The translations under genes and the position numbers were made by a program. A stretch of 64,000 bases of DNA from a virus. Under the pieces are notes generated by a model that saw only the letters and a program-made list of their open reading frames with translations, was not told where the DNA came from and ran no database searches. Below are positions 56,196-64,000 of this stretch, piece after piece (position 1 is the stretch's first letter; each line of letters opens with the position of its first letter). The DNA lies in the IMG/VR virus record IMGVR_UViG_3300005253_000054, positions 36,284 through 100,283 of that record; one strand, 5' to 3'.

Positions 56196-56921
56196 ATGGC
56201 AAAGGACGTTTCATTTTGGTTAGGTCCGAATGCGGGTGCTCACTTGGCTTCTCGTACTTTGCAGATTCGTAGGATTATGGATGCAGGGGATGATGCCCTT
56301 ATTGCTCTTGCTTATGATAATGATGAAGGGGCTGGGGCTGAGTTTGCTACAGTCACCTTAGAAGACAATCGAATTTGGCAAGCCGTACTTCAGGACGTTA
56401 CGATTAGTGGTGATGATCTTGCACCATCAGTTTTGCATTTTAATACTGGTGATGATGCTTTTCCTGGACCTGGACCAGCCGATCCAACTCAACCGAATAG
56501 GTTGCAAATCTTGGGGATGAATGATAACAGTTCTAGTTCTATCTCAACTAGTTCCAATTCCTCTTCCAGTTCAATCAGCACAAGCAGTAGTTCGGTTTCT
56601 ACATCGTCTGTCTCAACTAGTTCTAATTCCTCTAGCAGTTCGATTTCTACTTCGTCTGTTAGTTCTACCTCTACATCGAGCCATAGCTCTAGCAGTTCGT
56701 CTAGTAGTTCTGTTAGCACATCGAGCCATAGCTCTAGTTCTAGCTCGATTAGCACATCCTCGGCTAGTTCAATTAGTACATCCAGTAGCTCGATTAGTAC
56801 ATCATCGATCAGCACATCTAGCAGTTCGATCAGTACCAGTTCCGCCAGTTCAATTTCGACGTCTTCAATTTCGACGTCTTCAGTATCATCCGTTTCTAGT
56901 ACCAGTAGTGAAGGGACTTAA
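56196..56921 (+). CDS. virion protein with ISTSS tail
   Basis: 241 residues. The first 108 form a folded domain (WLGPNAGAHLASRTLQIRR, ATVTLEDNRIWQAVLQD). The remaining 133 are Ser-rich ISTSS repeats like those at 36780-39630. Likely a surface or head decoration protein sharing the same linker module. Confidence 0.6.
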   Translation: MAKDVSFWLGPNAGAHLASRTLQIRRIMDAGDDALIALAYDNDEGAGAEFATVTLEDNRIWQAVLQDVTISGDDLAPSVLHFNTGDDAFPGPGPADPTQPNRLQILGMNDNSSSSISTSSNSSSSSISTSSSSVSTSSVSTSSNSSSSSISTSSVSSTSTSSHSSSSSSSSSVSTSSHSSSSSSISTSSASSISTSSSSISTSSISTSSSSISTSSASSISTSSISTSSVSSVSSTSSEGT

Positions 56922-56939
56922 TCTTAGGGAGTTTCGATT

Positions 56940-57224
56940 ATGGCTGAGTTGTTAGGGTACCAATTCGATAATGTTATTCGTGGTATCAAAACGAGTTCGC
57001 TTGAAAGAGCTAAGCAAGTTCGTCATGTTACTTATAACGAATTGAAAAGATTGGGTGTCAAACGGAATAAGTCGAAGGCCATTAAGGGCATTCCCAAGGG
57101 TAGCGACCAAACGAATCTTGGTTCGACTTATACTTGGATGTATGCAATCGAGCCCAATCAGAAAAAGGCTATTCGGCAATTGGTGATTATTGATGCCACG
57201 GCGGTTGCTAGAACGGAAGGGTAA
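56940..57224 (+). CDS. small basic protein (94 aa)
   Basis: Lys-rich (ERAKQVRHVTYNELKRLGVK) then a compact beta end. Ribosome site agggag. No family recognised. Confidence 0.55.
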   Translation: MAELLGYQFDNVIRGIKTSSLERAKQVRHVTYNELKRLGVKRNKSKAIKGIPKGSDQTNLGSTYTWMYAIEPNQKKAIRQLVIIDATAVARTEG

Positions 57225-57229
57225 GATCT

Positions 57230-57496
57230 ATGCCATTTGTAGGTTTTGAGCAAGTTGCCGCCACTGGCACCAGAAAAACAGTGGCACAATTGACCGTGCC
57301 AGTAAATGCTAATCACGCAGAGTTGCAAGCAACCGGTGGAAACGTTCGTTATTGGATGGCAGGTGACCCGGTAGCGGGTGGGATGGTTTTGGTTTCCAAT
57401 ACCGATCCGAAATCGTTTCCGATTGAGGATGTAAGAAATATCACATTCACTAGCGACGGGGTGGATTGTTTGTTGTTACTTCATTATGCAACGTGA
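57230..57496 (+). CDS. virion-associated beta protein (88 aa)
   Basis: Starts 5 nt after the previous stop. Beta-rich (QLTVPVNANHAELQATGGNV). Placement just before the protease suggests a head component. Confidence 0.5.
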   Translation: MPFVGFEQVAATGTRKTVAQLTVPVNANHAELQATGGNVRYWMAGDPVAGGMVLVSNTDPKSFPIEDVRNITFTSDGVDCLLLLHYAT

Positions 57497-57499
57497 TTG

Positions 57500-59215
57500 A
57501 TGCCTTTACCAAAACCAAGATCAGATGAAAATAGAGCGGAATTTATTAGTCGATGTATTTCTAATCCAACAGTTCAGCAAGAGTTTAATACGAACGAACA
57601 ACGAGTGGCCATTTGTGCTACTCAATTCGAGGAATCAAGGGAGCGTAATATGACTCCTAATGAGCTATTACTAACGAAGATTAAAACCCGTACGCAAAAG
57701 AGAACGGAATTCTCCCATGGTGTTTTGACTGCCGATAGATGGGTCAAGACATTACAAGAGGGAGTGGGTCTCGATCTTTGTTACCGATTCGGTTCAAATC
57801 GTCAGACTAGTTTTGATGACGTTTTGCAAAAGGCGGCACAGACTCTTACCTATTCTAATGAGGATATGGTGTTAGAGGAAAAGGCCCCAAGGTTGCCGAA
57901 GGGTATTGAAATGCCTAAGAACACTCTAATGGTGTTTAGGCACATTTTGACGACACCTCGTAAAGATCGGGATGGTGATATTCTTAGAACGGAAGGGGCT
58001 GAGGTTGACCTTAAGATGTTGTTATTGTGGCAGCATGTTCCTACATTGCCAATCGGTAAGATGTTGACAATTGTGAAGCGGAATAGTAAGCAATTGGTTT
58101 TGATATCTGCGATTGTGGATATTAACGAATTGTCCCACGATGCTGCCGTGATGATCGACAATGGGATGGGTAGATTTAGTCATGGATTTAGGGCCTTAGA
58201 ATTTGAGGAGTTGAAAGAGAAGGAAGGCGAACCTAGTGGGTTTGATGTTAAGAGATTCGAGATTATGGAAGAATCATTAGTTAGTGTGCCTTCCAATGCC
58301 GATGCCGAGACTCAAGAGGTTCTGTTGTCTCTGGTTGAAGGTGGTAAGTTGACCAGTTGCATGATGAAAGAGTATGGCAAGTCAATTCGGGAGAAACGTC
58401 CTGTCAGTATTCCCGTTAAACTTGATTTGAGTGTATCAATAAATGGAAAGGACATTAACAATGAAAGCGACGAATCTAGCAGCAATGCAACGGGCGGCGA
58501 AGAGGGGCGAGGAATTGCCAGCCCATCAGAAAAAGCAAATGAGAATTCACAGACGGGAGGAGAAGAAACGAAGCAAGCCAAAGACTCAGAAGTAAAGGCT
58601 ATGGTTGGCACGACTGGTCTTGCTGATGGTCATCGTCATGGTGCTCGGGTGGACGATGATGGTAATGGTAAGACTGGGGCATCCAATGGACATAGACACC
58701 CTATTAAGAAGTTTGTAGTGCAAGAGGTGAATGGTCATAAACATCCTTTGAGTAAGGGCGATTTGGAGGAACGTTCGTTTATAGATGTGGATAAAATTCT
58801 TAACAATTGCAAACTTACAGAGAAAGATCGTGAATGGTTTAAGGCGTCTGCATCGCAGTTATGGGGAAGTGATTGGATCGAGGGCGAAAAAGGCGGACGA
58901 TCATTGAGCAAAGCCAATGAGATCAAAATTAAGGACGCTAAAGAAATCGTTGATGAGGTTGTTGGAATGGATATTTCCAGGCCAGCCAAGGCGGCGTTAC
59001 GTGAGGCTAGTACGTCGCTTGCTACTGTACTTGTGGGCCTTGGCGAGGAAACTGAAACGTCCACGAAGGTGGAAGTAAAAGACGCAATGGTCTTTGTGTT
59101 GGCAGAAGCCTCTTCTGAACAACGAACTAAAATGATCGAGTTGCTACGACTAGGAAAACAAATCGAAAAGCAAGACCGGCGACTAGAAGATTTTCATAGG
59201 ATGCTGGGAAGATAA
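57500..59215 (+). CDS. HK97-type prohead protease with C-terminal scaffold-like extension
   Basis: 572 residues from ATG 57500. The protease part (about 115-270) has TPRKDRDGDILRTEGAEVD, LLWQHVPTLPIGKM (catalytic His region) and MEESLVSVPSNADAE (catalytic Ser region). A His-rich stretch DGHRHGARV, NGHRHP, NGHKHP (about 375-415) and an acidic-helical tail follow and may be scaffold. It processes the major capsid protein that follows. Confidence 0.75.
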   Translation: MPLPKPRSDENRAEFISRCISNPTVQQEFNTNEQRVAICATQFEESRERNMTPNELLLTKIKTRTQKRTEFSHGVLTADRWVKTLQEGVGLDLCYRFGSNRQTSFDDVLQKAAQTLTYSNEDMVLEEKAPRLPKGIEMPKNTLMVFRHILTTPRKDRDGDILRTEGAEVDLKMLLLWQHVPTLPIGKMLTIVKRNSKQLVLISAIVDINELSHDAAVMIDNGMGRFSHGFRALEFEELKEKEGEPSGFDVKRFEIMEESLVSVPSNADAETQEVLLSLVEGGKLTSCMMKEYGKSIREKRPVSIPVKLDLSVSINGKDINNESDESSSNATGGEEGRGIASPSEKANENSQTGGEETKQAKDSEVKAMVGTTGLADGHRHGARVDDDGNGKTGASNGHRHPIKKFVVQEVNGHKHPLSKGDLEERSFIDVDKILNNCKLTEKDREWFKASASQLWGSDWIEGEKGGRSLSKANEIKIKDAKEIVDEVVGMDISRPAKAALREASTSLATVLVGLGEETETSTKVEVKDAMVFVLAEASSEQRTKMIELLRLGKQIEKQDRRLEDFHRMLGR

Positions 59216-59309
59216 CACAAACTGTCCCTATGTAGGGGATTGATAAGTAGCTTCGCAACGGTTGCGGATGTACAACAACCAAGACTGTTAGTAATATAAG
59301 GAACACATT
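59216..59309 (+). other. intergenic leader with two short hairpins before capsid gene
   Basis: CCCTA-TG-TAGGG and CGCAA-CGG-TTGCG lie 5' of the GTG start. Both are short; they may stabilise mRNA between protease and capsid. Confidence 0.35.
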
Positions 59310-60956
59310 GTGAAACTGACAGCAAATCTGAAGAAGTGGATTGTCGAAAATTGCGACGTCAAAGCAGACGCCGCAGATGACGAATTCCGCAAGGCCGTTA
59401 GTGAGGCACTTATTGATGGTTCACTGACGGGAGAAAAGTATAGTGAGCTTATGACCGATCCGAAGTCGGAAGAGATTGATGGGTTCAAAGCTACCTTGGA
59501 AGGAATCAATGAGACTTTAGTTTCATTGACCGAGCTAATCAAGACTTCCAAGGAAACTTCCGGGGATAAAACGGAAGATAAGACAAAGGATACTTCCGAT
59601 GATAAGAGTACGGATAAAACGGAAGACAAGAGTAAGGACAAGGATAAAACAAAGGATGAGCCTAGTAGTTGGGCTAAGAATATCGCTTCTCTTGTGCTTC
59701 CCCAAATGGTTGGTGATAAGGGAATTGATATTAGGGTAAAGGAAGTGGCTGATAGTTACAATGGTACTAAGTCCGCGTTACTATACCCGGCTACTACTAA
59801 GAAGGGTGATCCACATTTGATGGCTGGTCGTCCTGTAATCTTGGAAGATAGGGGACGAGCGATTGAATTGTCTCAAAGGGATAAGGCCGTTTCCGGTGCC
59901 TATGCCAAATGGATGATTGCCTCTTCTGTTCATTGCCACGGCAATAAGCGAATGGGGTTGTCTATGTTGAGGGACCACGATAAGGAATTGGTACTTTATG
60001 CCATTAAGAATATGGAATGGGGCGGTTCCTCAAATGGTGGTGATTTCGGTGATATCAAAGATCGTAAGCTTACTGAAATGGAGCAGAAGCAGATCATTGA
60101 TGATAATGTGTCCGGTGGTTTGGAAGCGGCTCCTATCGTTTTTGATGACGATATTATTCAAACTCCTCTTCTCCACGGTGAATTGTTCCCGCTGGTTAAG
60201 AAAGTGAATATTGATCGTGGTCGAAGAATCGAAGGTGTTGCGACTGGTACTGTGACACTTGGTTGGGGTGGTATTGATGCCACTGCAATTACGCTGTTCA
60301 ATACGGCCGCTTATGTTACGGCCTTCGACACGACCATCTATCGGGTAGAAGGTGCCATCCAAATCGGTTTGGATTTCCTTTCTGATACACCGATTGACTT
60401 TGGACAACACGTTACCAGTCAATACGGCGAAAGGTTGTTAGAAGAGCTTGACGGTGTTATCGCAACTGGTAACGGTACCACGCAACCCCAGGGAATTATG
60501 AACTCGGGTGCTACGGCTGTTGCCTTCGGAGGTGTTGCAGCGACTATTGGTGGTTACGAAACGTTGCGATATACAGTAACTAAGCCGGAACATGGTGGGA
60601 ACATGGATTCCACGGCGGTGTTCTGTGGCACAGAGCAGAGCTTTGTACGGGCACGGGCTATTCCCGTTGGTGCTACTGATGAACGTCGATTGTTTGGTTT
60701 GGGACACTTCACCTCAGATTATAATCTGAGTGGAAGGTCTTACAGGATCAATGAAACTCTGGCAAACAACCAAATTTTCTATGCTGTTCTCGGTCGTTAT
60801 CGTATGTATATCCGACGTGGATTGACCATGCGAAGTAGCACCGAGGGCAATACCCTGATTCTCAATAACTTGATGCTTATTGCGATCACGGCACGATTTG
60901 GCGGTCAGATGGAACGTGCTGCTGCGGCAGCATTGACCATTACTGCTCAGGCGTAA
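59310..60956 (+). CDS. major capsid protein (HK97 fold) with N-terminal delta domain
   Basis: 548 residues from GTG 59310 (aaggaac upstream). The first ~120 residues are charged and helical (KTSKETSGDKTEDKTKDTSD), a delta/scaffold region to be cleaved by the protease at 57500. The rest is the HK97-like coat: RIEGVATGTVTLGW, LLEELDGVIATGNGTTQPQG, RSYRINETLANNQIF and QMERAAAAALTI. Most abundant virion protein expected. Confidence 0.85.
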   Translation: MKLTANLKKWIVENCDVKADAADDEFRKAVSEALIDGSLTGEKYSELMTDPKSEEIDGFKATLEGINETLVSLTELIKTSKETSGDKTEDKTKDTSDDKSTDKTEDKSKDKDKTKDEPSSWAKNIASLVLPQMVGDKGIDIRVKEVADSYNGTKSALLYPATTKKGDPHLMAGRPVILEDRGRAIELSQRDKAVSGAYAKWMIASSVHCHGNKRMGLSMLRDHDKELVLYAIKNMEWGGSSNGGDFGDIKDRKLTEMEQKQIIDDNVSGGLEAAPIVFDDDIIQTPLLHGELFPLVKKVNIDRGRRIEGVATGTVTLGWGGIDATAITLFNTAAYVTAFDTTIYRVEGAIQIGLDFLSDTPIDFGQHVTSQYGERLLEELDGVIATGNGTTQPQGIMNSGATAVAFGGVAATIGGYETLRYTVTKPEHGGNMDSTAVFCGTEQSFVRARAIPVGATDERRLFGLGHFTSDYNLSGRSYRINETLANNQIFYAVLGRYRMYIRRGLTMRSSTEGNTLILNNLMLIAITARFGGQMERAAAAALTITAQA

Positions 60957-61015
60957 TTAGCAATGGGAGTAGGGGGAGACTTCCACAACTCTCCTGTTAA
61001 TACTCCTTTCCAAAG

Positions 61016-61061
61016 CCTCACCCGTGGCAGGTCGGGTCTCCTCTACGGGTGAGGTTATTTT
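61016..61061 (+). terminator. terminator after capsid gene
   Basis: CCTCACCCGT (61016-61025) and ACGGGTGAGG (61045-61054), perfect 10 bp, followed by TTATTTT. Probably gives high capsid mRNA and lower downstream expression. Confidence 0.65.
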
Positions 61062-61101
61062 CCCAAACTTTAGACCTATTACTAAGGAGACTCACAGAAT
61101 T

Positions 61102-61716
61102 ATGGCTACTAAAGAAAAAGAGAATGGAATGCATGTTGCCCCATTTGGAGTTGAGATGGATGCCGGTAATAAAGATGTTATGTTGCGATCAATCCAGGGA
61201 CAACGGGTGCGTTCCAGAATCAATCCGACTAGGACTATTAAGGATTCCAAAACGGGCATGGAAATGATTATAGCAGACGAAGCTCGGGTACTTGCTGCAT
61301 ATGGCGAGATACCCGGACAACAGGTTCACGTAGACCCGGCTAAGATGACGTATGTGATTTATGATCCACTGACAGAGAAAAAGCACGAATCGACCTGTGA
61401 TAGGATTGTTGCTGCTATGACTAGGAATGGTTTTTTCAATGTGAAAAAGATTACTGGCGTTCCTGCACAAGAGGGTAATTTTCTACATCCGAAAGATCCT
61501 AGTCGTATGAGGACGTTGGTAAGGGAGTTGCTTTGGTTGTTGGACTCAGGTGAAGCTAGGATGGTAAAAGGACCAAAACCAGATATGGATGATATTGAGG
61601 CGATGCCAGGGAAGTTCATCTTGAATGCGGGAGAAATTACACCTTCTCATCAGCCAAGATATGAAGAGGATTATGAGGCTTGGCTTAGCAAGTTGACTTC
61701 TTCTGGAGTGTTGTAA
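61102..61716 (+). CDS. hypothetical structural protein (204 aa)
   Basis: ATG 61102 with aaggagac upstream; an earlier in-frame start would run through the terminator hairpin. Charged-beta mixture with IPGQQVHVDPAKMTYVIYD. No family certain; may be a neck protein. Confidence 0.55.
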   Translation: MATKEKENGMHVAPFGVEMDAGNKDVMLRSIQGQRVRSRINPTRTIKDSKTGMEMIIADEARVLAAYGEIPGQQVHVDPAKMTYVIYDPLTEKKHESTCDRIVAAMTRNGFFNVKKITGVPAQEGNFLHPKDPSRMRTLVRELLWLLDSGEARMVKGPKPDMDDIEAMPGKFILNAGEITPSHQPRYEEDYEAWLSKLTSSGVL

Positions 61717-61717
61717 T

Positions 61718-62179
61718 GTGGCGAAATTCAAGGCACCTTCTGCCGCTGTATTGACAGCAAGGGCTAAGAAAGCTGGAAGGGCCGGTACAGAAAAGGCTCG
61801 GATACAGTGGTTTATTAAGGAGGTTTTGAATAAGCATAGGATTACGATGCGTGGTCGAATGTTCTTAGCAGTTTCATTGCTACGGGATAAGACCAGCAAA
61901 AACATCAGCCGTCCTGTCACAAAAGGAAAAGCGGGTAGGGTGACCAATCGTAGCAAACCTGGAGAGTTTCCGAAAGCAGAAACGACTCAGTTATTGTTGT
62001 CGATCTTTAGTGATGTAAGAACAAGTCGTAGTCAAGTGATAGAGGGGTTCGTTGGTACACCTTTAGATTACGGTGTAATTTTGGAAACATCCAAGAGATT
62101 AGATCGTCCATTTTTGCTTAGAACCTTGAACGAAGAAATGTCCACAATCCGAAAGATTTTAACGGGACCAATCAGGTGA
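61718..62179 (+). CDS. neck/tail-completion-like protein (153 aa)
   Basis: GTG start. Basic N-terminus and NRSKPGEFPKAETTQLLLSI with VGTPLDYGVILE and DRPFLLRTLNE are typical of HK97 gp10-like head-tail joining proteins. GTGA overlap with the next gene. Confidence 0.65.
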   Translation: MAKFKAPSAAVLTARAKKAGRAGTEKARIQWFIKEVLNKHRITMRGRMFLAVSLLRDKTSKNISRPVTKGKAGRVTNRSKPGEFPKAETTQLLLSIFSDVRTSRSQVIEGFVGTPLDYGVILETSKRLDRPFLLRTLNEEMSTIRKILTGPIR

Positions 62180-62676
62180 GCGTAGCATCGGCGGACTTGC
62201 ATAAAGCAGTTGCGGCATTGTGGGAAAGTAGTGGTCTTGAGGCATTATTTATTTCGACTTGGACTGCCGATGAGAAAACACAATTCGATGCCTTGAACGA
62301 TCAAGAGGCAGGCCCACAACAGGCATTTCCCTATTGCGTATTCGAGCAGTCGCCGAGTGAAACGGCTGTTAGAATGTCGTCTGTCAATGCTAACAGCAAA
62401 CGAGAGATACACGATATTCCTTGGGTGTTCAATGTGTATGCTAGGTTTGAATCGGGTGATTCAACTACTGCTAAAGAACAAGTTGCCGTTTTGGTGGAAG
62501 AGATTTTGAAGATATTCGGTGGGCATCCTGAAGTAAGTTCAACACCCTTGGCATTAGATAACGGAAACTTCTTAATCTCACAATTGATAACTGATTACGG
62601 TGTGGGGAATGCTGACGATGTTTATCAGTGGATTATCTCATATATGTTCAAAGTGGACGTGCCAGTGGCCGTCTGA
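62176..62676 (+). CDS. tail terminator-like protein (166 aa)
   Basis: GTG start. PYCVFEQSPSETAVRMSSVN and the small alpha-beta layout (VAVLVEEILKIFG) resemble siphovirus tail terminators that cap the tube. Coupled to the neck gene by overlap. Confidence 0.6.
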   Translation: MSVASADLHKAVAALWESSGLEALFISTWTADEKTQFDALNDQEAGPQQAFPYCVFEQSPSETAVRMSSVNANSKREIHDIPWVFNVYARFESGDSTTAKEQVAVLVEEILKIFGGHPEVSSTPLALDNGNFLISQLITDYGVGNADDVYQWIISYMFKVDVPVAV

Positions 62677-62694
62677 TAATTAGAGGTAAATACA

Positions 62695-63972
62695 ATGGCT
62701 AATAGAAGTTTGACAAGCCCCAAGGTGACGTTGCAAGTTCAAGCGACCATCAACAACACGATGGATGATGGCGTGGTAGCCTCCGGTGCAATGAACGGCA
62801 ACGTTAGTGATACGCTTACAAATGGTGTTAGTGTGGCACAAGCTAACAGGGCTTTTCAGTGGAAGAATAAAACTTTGGACGTTGGTGACCCTCTTGACTT
62901 TGATGTGTACAACTTTACCGGATTGGATCAAGGTTCCGGGAATCAGAATGATGTAGTGGGCCAGGATCTTATCATGGAAGAGATCGTGTCCATTATGATT
63001 GTGAATGAGAACGCGGAGGGAACTGCTGGGGAATTGGAGATTTCTCCTAGTAGTGTGAATGGCTGGACTCCGATTGGAACGCATACATTAGCAACTCTTG
63101 GTTTCTTACGGGCACAGGCGGTGCTTGCGAAACATCAACCGGATACGGACGCCTTCCCGGTGACGAATGGTAGCAATCATAGAATTCGTTTGCGGGCTTT
63201 GACTGCTACGGTAACCTACAGTATTTACATATTGGGCAGACATGATGACGACGAATCTAGTTCGTCAATTAGTACGTCGTCGTCAAGCAGTTCAATTAGC
63301 ACATCTAGTTCATCACAAAGCTCGATTAGTACGTCTAGTTCATCACAAAGCTCAATCAGCACTAGTTCCAGTTCGATTAGCACCAGTTCAATTTCTACAT
63401 CGTCTGTCAGTTCTGTTAGCTCTGTTTCGACGTCGAGTGTATCGTCATTGTCAAGCAGTTCAATTAGTACGTCAAGCAGTTCGATTAGCACATCCTCGGT
63501 CAGTTCGATTAGTACGTCGTCATCAAGTATCAGTACGTCATCATTAAGTTCATCATCTGATGTGGGAACCGTTCATATTGGTCCTGCTAACTCCGGTGTT
63601 TCTCCTGCTGATGTGTTGGGTGATTATACAGCGGTCGGTACGACTAATGGTAGAACTCATTATAGTAACGGAACTTATTTCCTTTGGTGGCAGTCTGCTG
63701 CTAGTCTTAACATTTGGCTTTTGACGGATACAGCAGGAAATGATGGAACAGCAGCAGTTTGGGTACAAACTACTGGTGGTGAAAACCAAGCTGTTGATGC
63801 TAGTGATTATTCACCATCTACTGGTGCTACTGGCCCCGATCTTTGGGCTGCAATAAATCCAACAGATGAATCTTCATCGTACTCGTCGTTGTCGTCTTCG
63901 TCTAGTATTAGCACATCTTCAGTTAGTACATCCAGCAGTAGTGTATCCAGTAGCAGCAGTCTACTTCCTTAA
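62695..63972 (+). CDS. tail-associated virion protein with ISTSS linker and DVGTVHIGP domain
   Basis: 425 residues. The first 180 form a folded domain (ALAKHQPDTD-like HTLATLGFLRAQ, TATVTYSIYILGR). About 185-285 are ISTSS repeats. About 286-390 form the DVGTVHIGPANSGVSP domain with NGTYFLWW and NIWLLTDTAG, which is also in the PEP-CTERM protein at 4803. A short Ser-rich end follows. Location after the tail terminator suggests a tail tube or appendage component. Confidence 0.7.
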   Translation: MANRSLTSPKVTLQVQATINNTMDDGVVASGAMNGNVSDTLTNGVSVAQANRAFQWKNKTLDVGDPLDFDVYNFTGLDQGSGNQNDVVGQDLIMEEIVSIMIVNENAEGTAGELEISPSSVNGWTPIGTHTLATLGFLRAQAVLAKHQPDTDAFPVTNGSNHRIRLRALTATVTYSIYILGRHDDDESSSSISTSSSSSSISTSSSSQSSISTSSSSQSSISTSSSSISTSSISTSSVSSVSSVSTSSVSSLSSSSISTSSSSISTSSVSSISTSSSSISTSSLSSSSDVGTVHIGPANSGVSPADVLGDYTAVGTTNGRTHYSNGTYFLWWQSAASLNIWLLTDTAGNDGTAAVWVQTTGGENQAVDASDYSPSTGATGPDLWAAINPTDESSSYSSLSSSSSISTSSVSTSSSSVSSSSSLLP

Positions 63973-63986
63973 TAGGAGTCTAAATA

Positions 63987-64000
63987 ATGACTAGTGAAAA
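63987..64000 (+). CDS. start of next gene (partial)
   Basis: ATG after taggagtctaaata near the window end; only MTSE is seen. No assignment possible. Confidence 0.4.

Overview
This window is a stretch of a large dsDNA tailed-phage genome (Caudoviricetes, HK97-type capsid; connector, tail-terminator and tail-like genes suggest a long-tailed virion). Nearly every gene lies on the + strand, packed with ATGA/TAATG overlaps. No integrase, transposase, rRNA or CRISPR array is visible. The likely host is a bacterium with a PEP-CTERM/exosortase envelope system. A phage protein carries a PEP-CTERM tail (4803-5315), the phage csrA resembles planctomycete-type CsrA, and several secreted or membrane proteins occur. 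A planctomycete or similar host is an inference, not a demonstrated fact.

Layout. 4-5540: DnaB-like helicase, ParB-like AT-hook protein, sliding clamp, PEP-CTERM protein. 5550-16138: uracil-DNA glycosylase fused to a 3'-5' exonuclease, MazG-like NTP pyrophosphohydrolase, separate family A polymerase domain, SNF2-type helicase with two inteins, DNA methyltransferase, clamp loader with a third intein. 16138-27635: SSB, RecA-like recombinase, CsrA, 5'-3' exonuclease, Holliday-junction-resolvase-like protein, Rad50/SbcC split into two genes around an Mre11/SbcD-like nuclease, many small genes. 27730-33829: probable small terminase, then an envelope/secretion module with a GC-rich patch, a metzincin with a matrix-metalloprotease-like Cys switch, and a membrane-anchored methyltransferase. 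34020-42338: large terminase and a 2,095-residue Ser-rich virion protein. 43050-63972: structured RNA, an odd tRNA, head-tail genes, radical SAM enzyme, holin-like protein, PurZ-like enzyme, portal, MuF-type protein with a JAB-like tail, prohead protease, major capsid, neck and tail genes.

Most notable signals. (1) Two of the three inteins contain a homing-endonuclease gene that is NOT in the intein reading frame. One is a Vsr/DUF559-like nuclease in the +1 frame (10988-11806), the other an HNH nuclease on the opposite strand (14490-15197). Each has its own sigma70-like promoter and ribosome binding site inside the intein. (2) A PurZ-like adenylosuccinate-synthetase homologue with Ser in place of the catalytic Asp, plus a MazG-like enzyme and a family A polymerase, points to 2-aminoadenine (Z) DNA. 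(3) The PEP-CTERM protein shares a domain of about 95 residues, similar also in DNA, with a virion protein at 62695-63972. (4) Ser-rich ISTSS linkers recur in three virion proteins.

How the genes work together. The left half supplies a complete phage replisome and recombination set (helicase, clamp, clamp loader, polymerase, exonucleases, SSB, RecA, Mre11-Rad50-like pair). Nucleotide-pool enzymes (PurZ-like, MazG-like) probably alter the DNA bases. The right half builds the capsid, neck and adhesive virion surface. Several promoters of the form TTGNNN-N17-TAcAAT, some followed by hairpin/T-run elements, divide the late genes into units.
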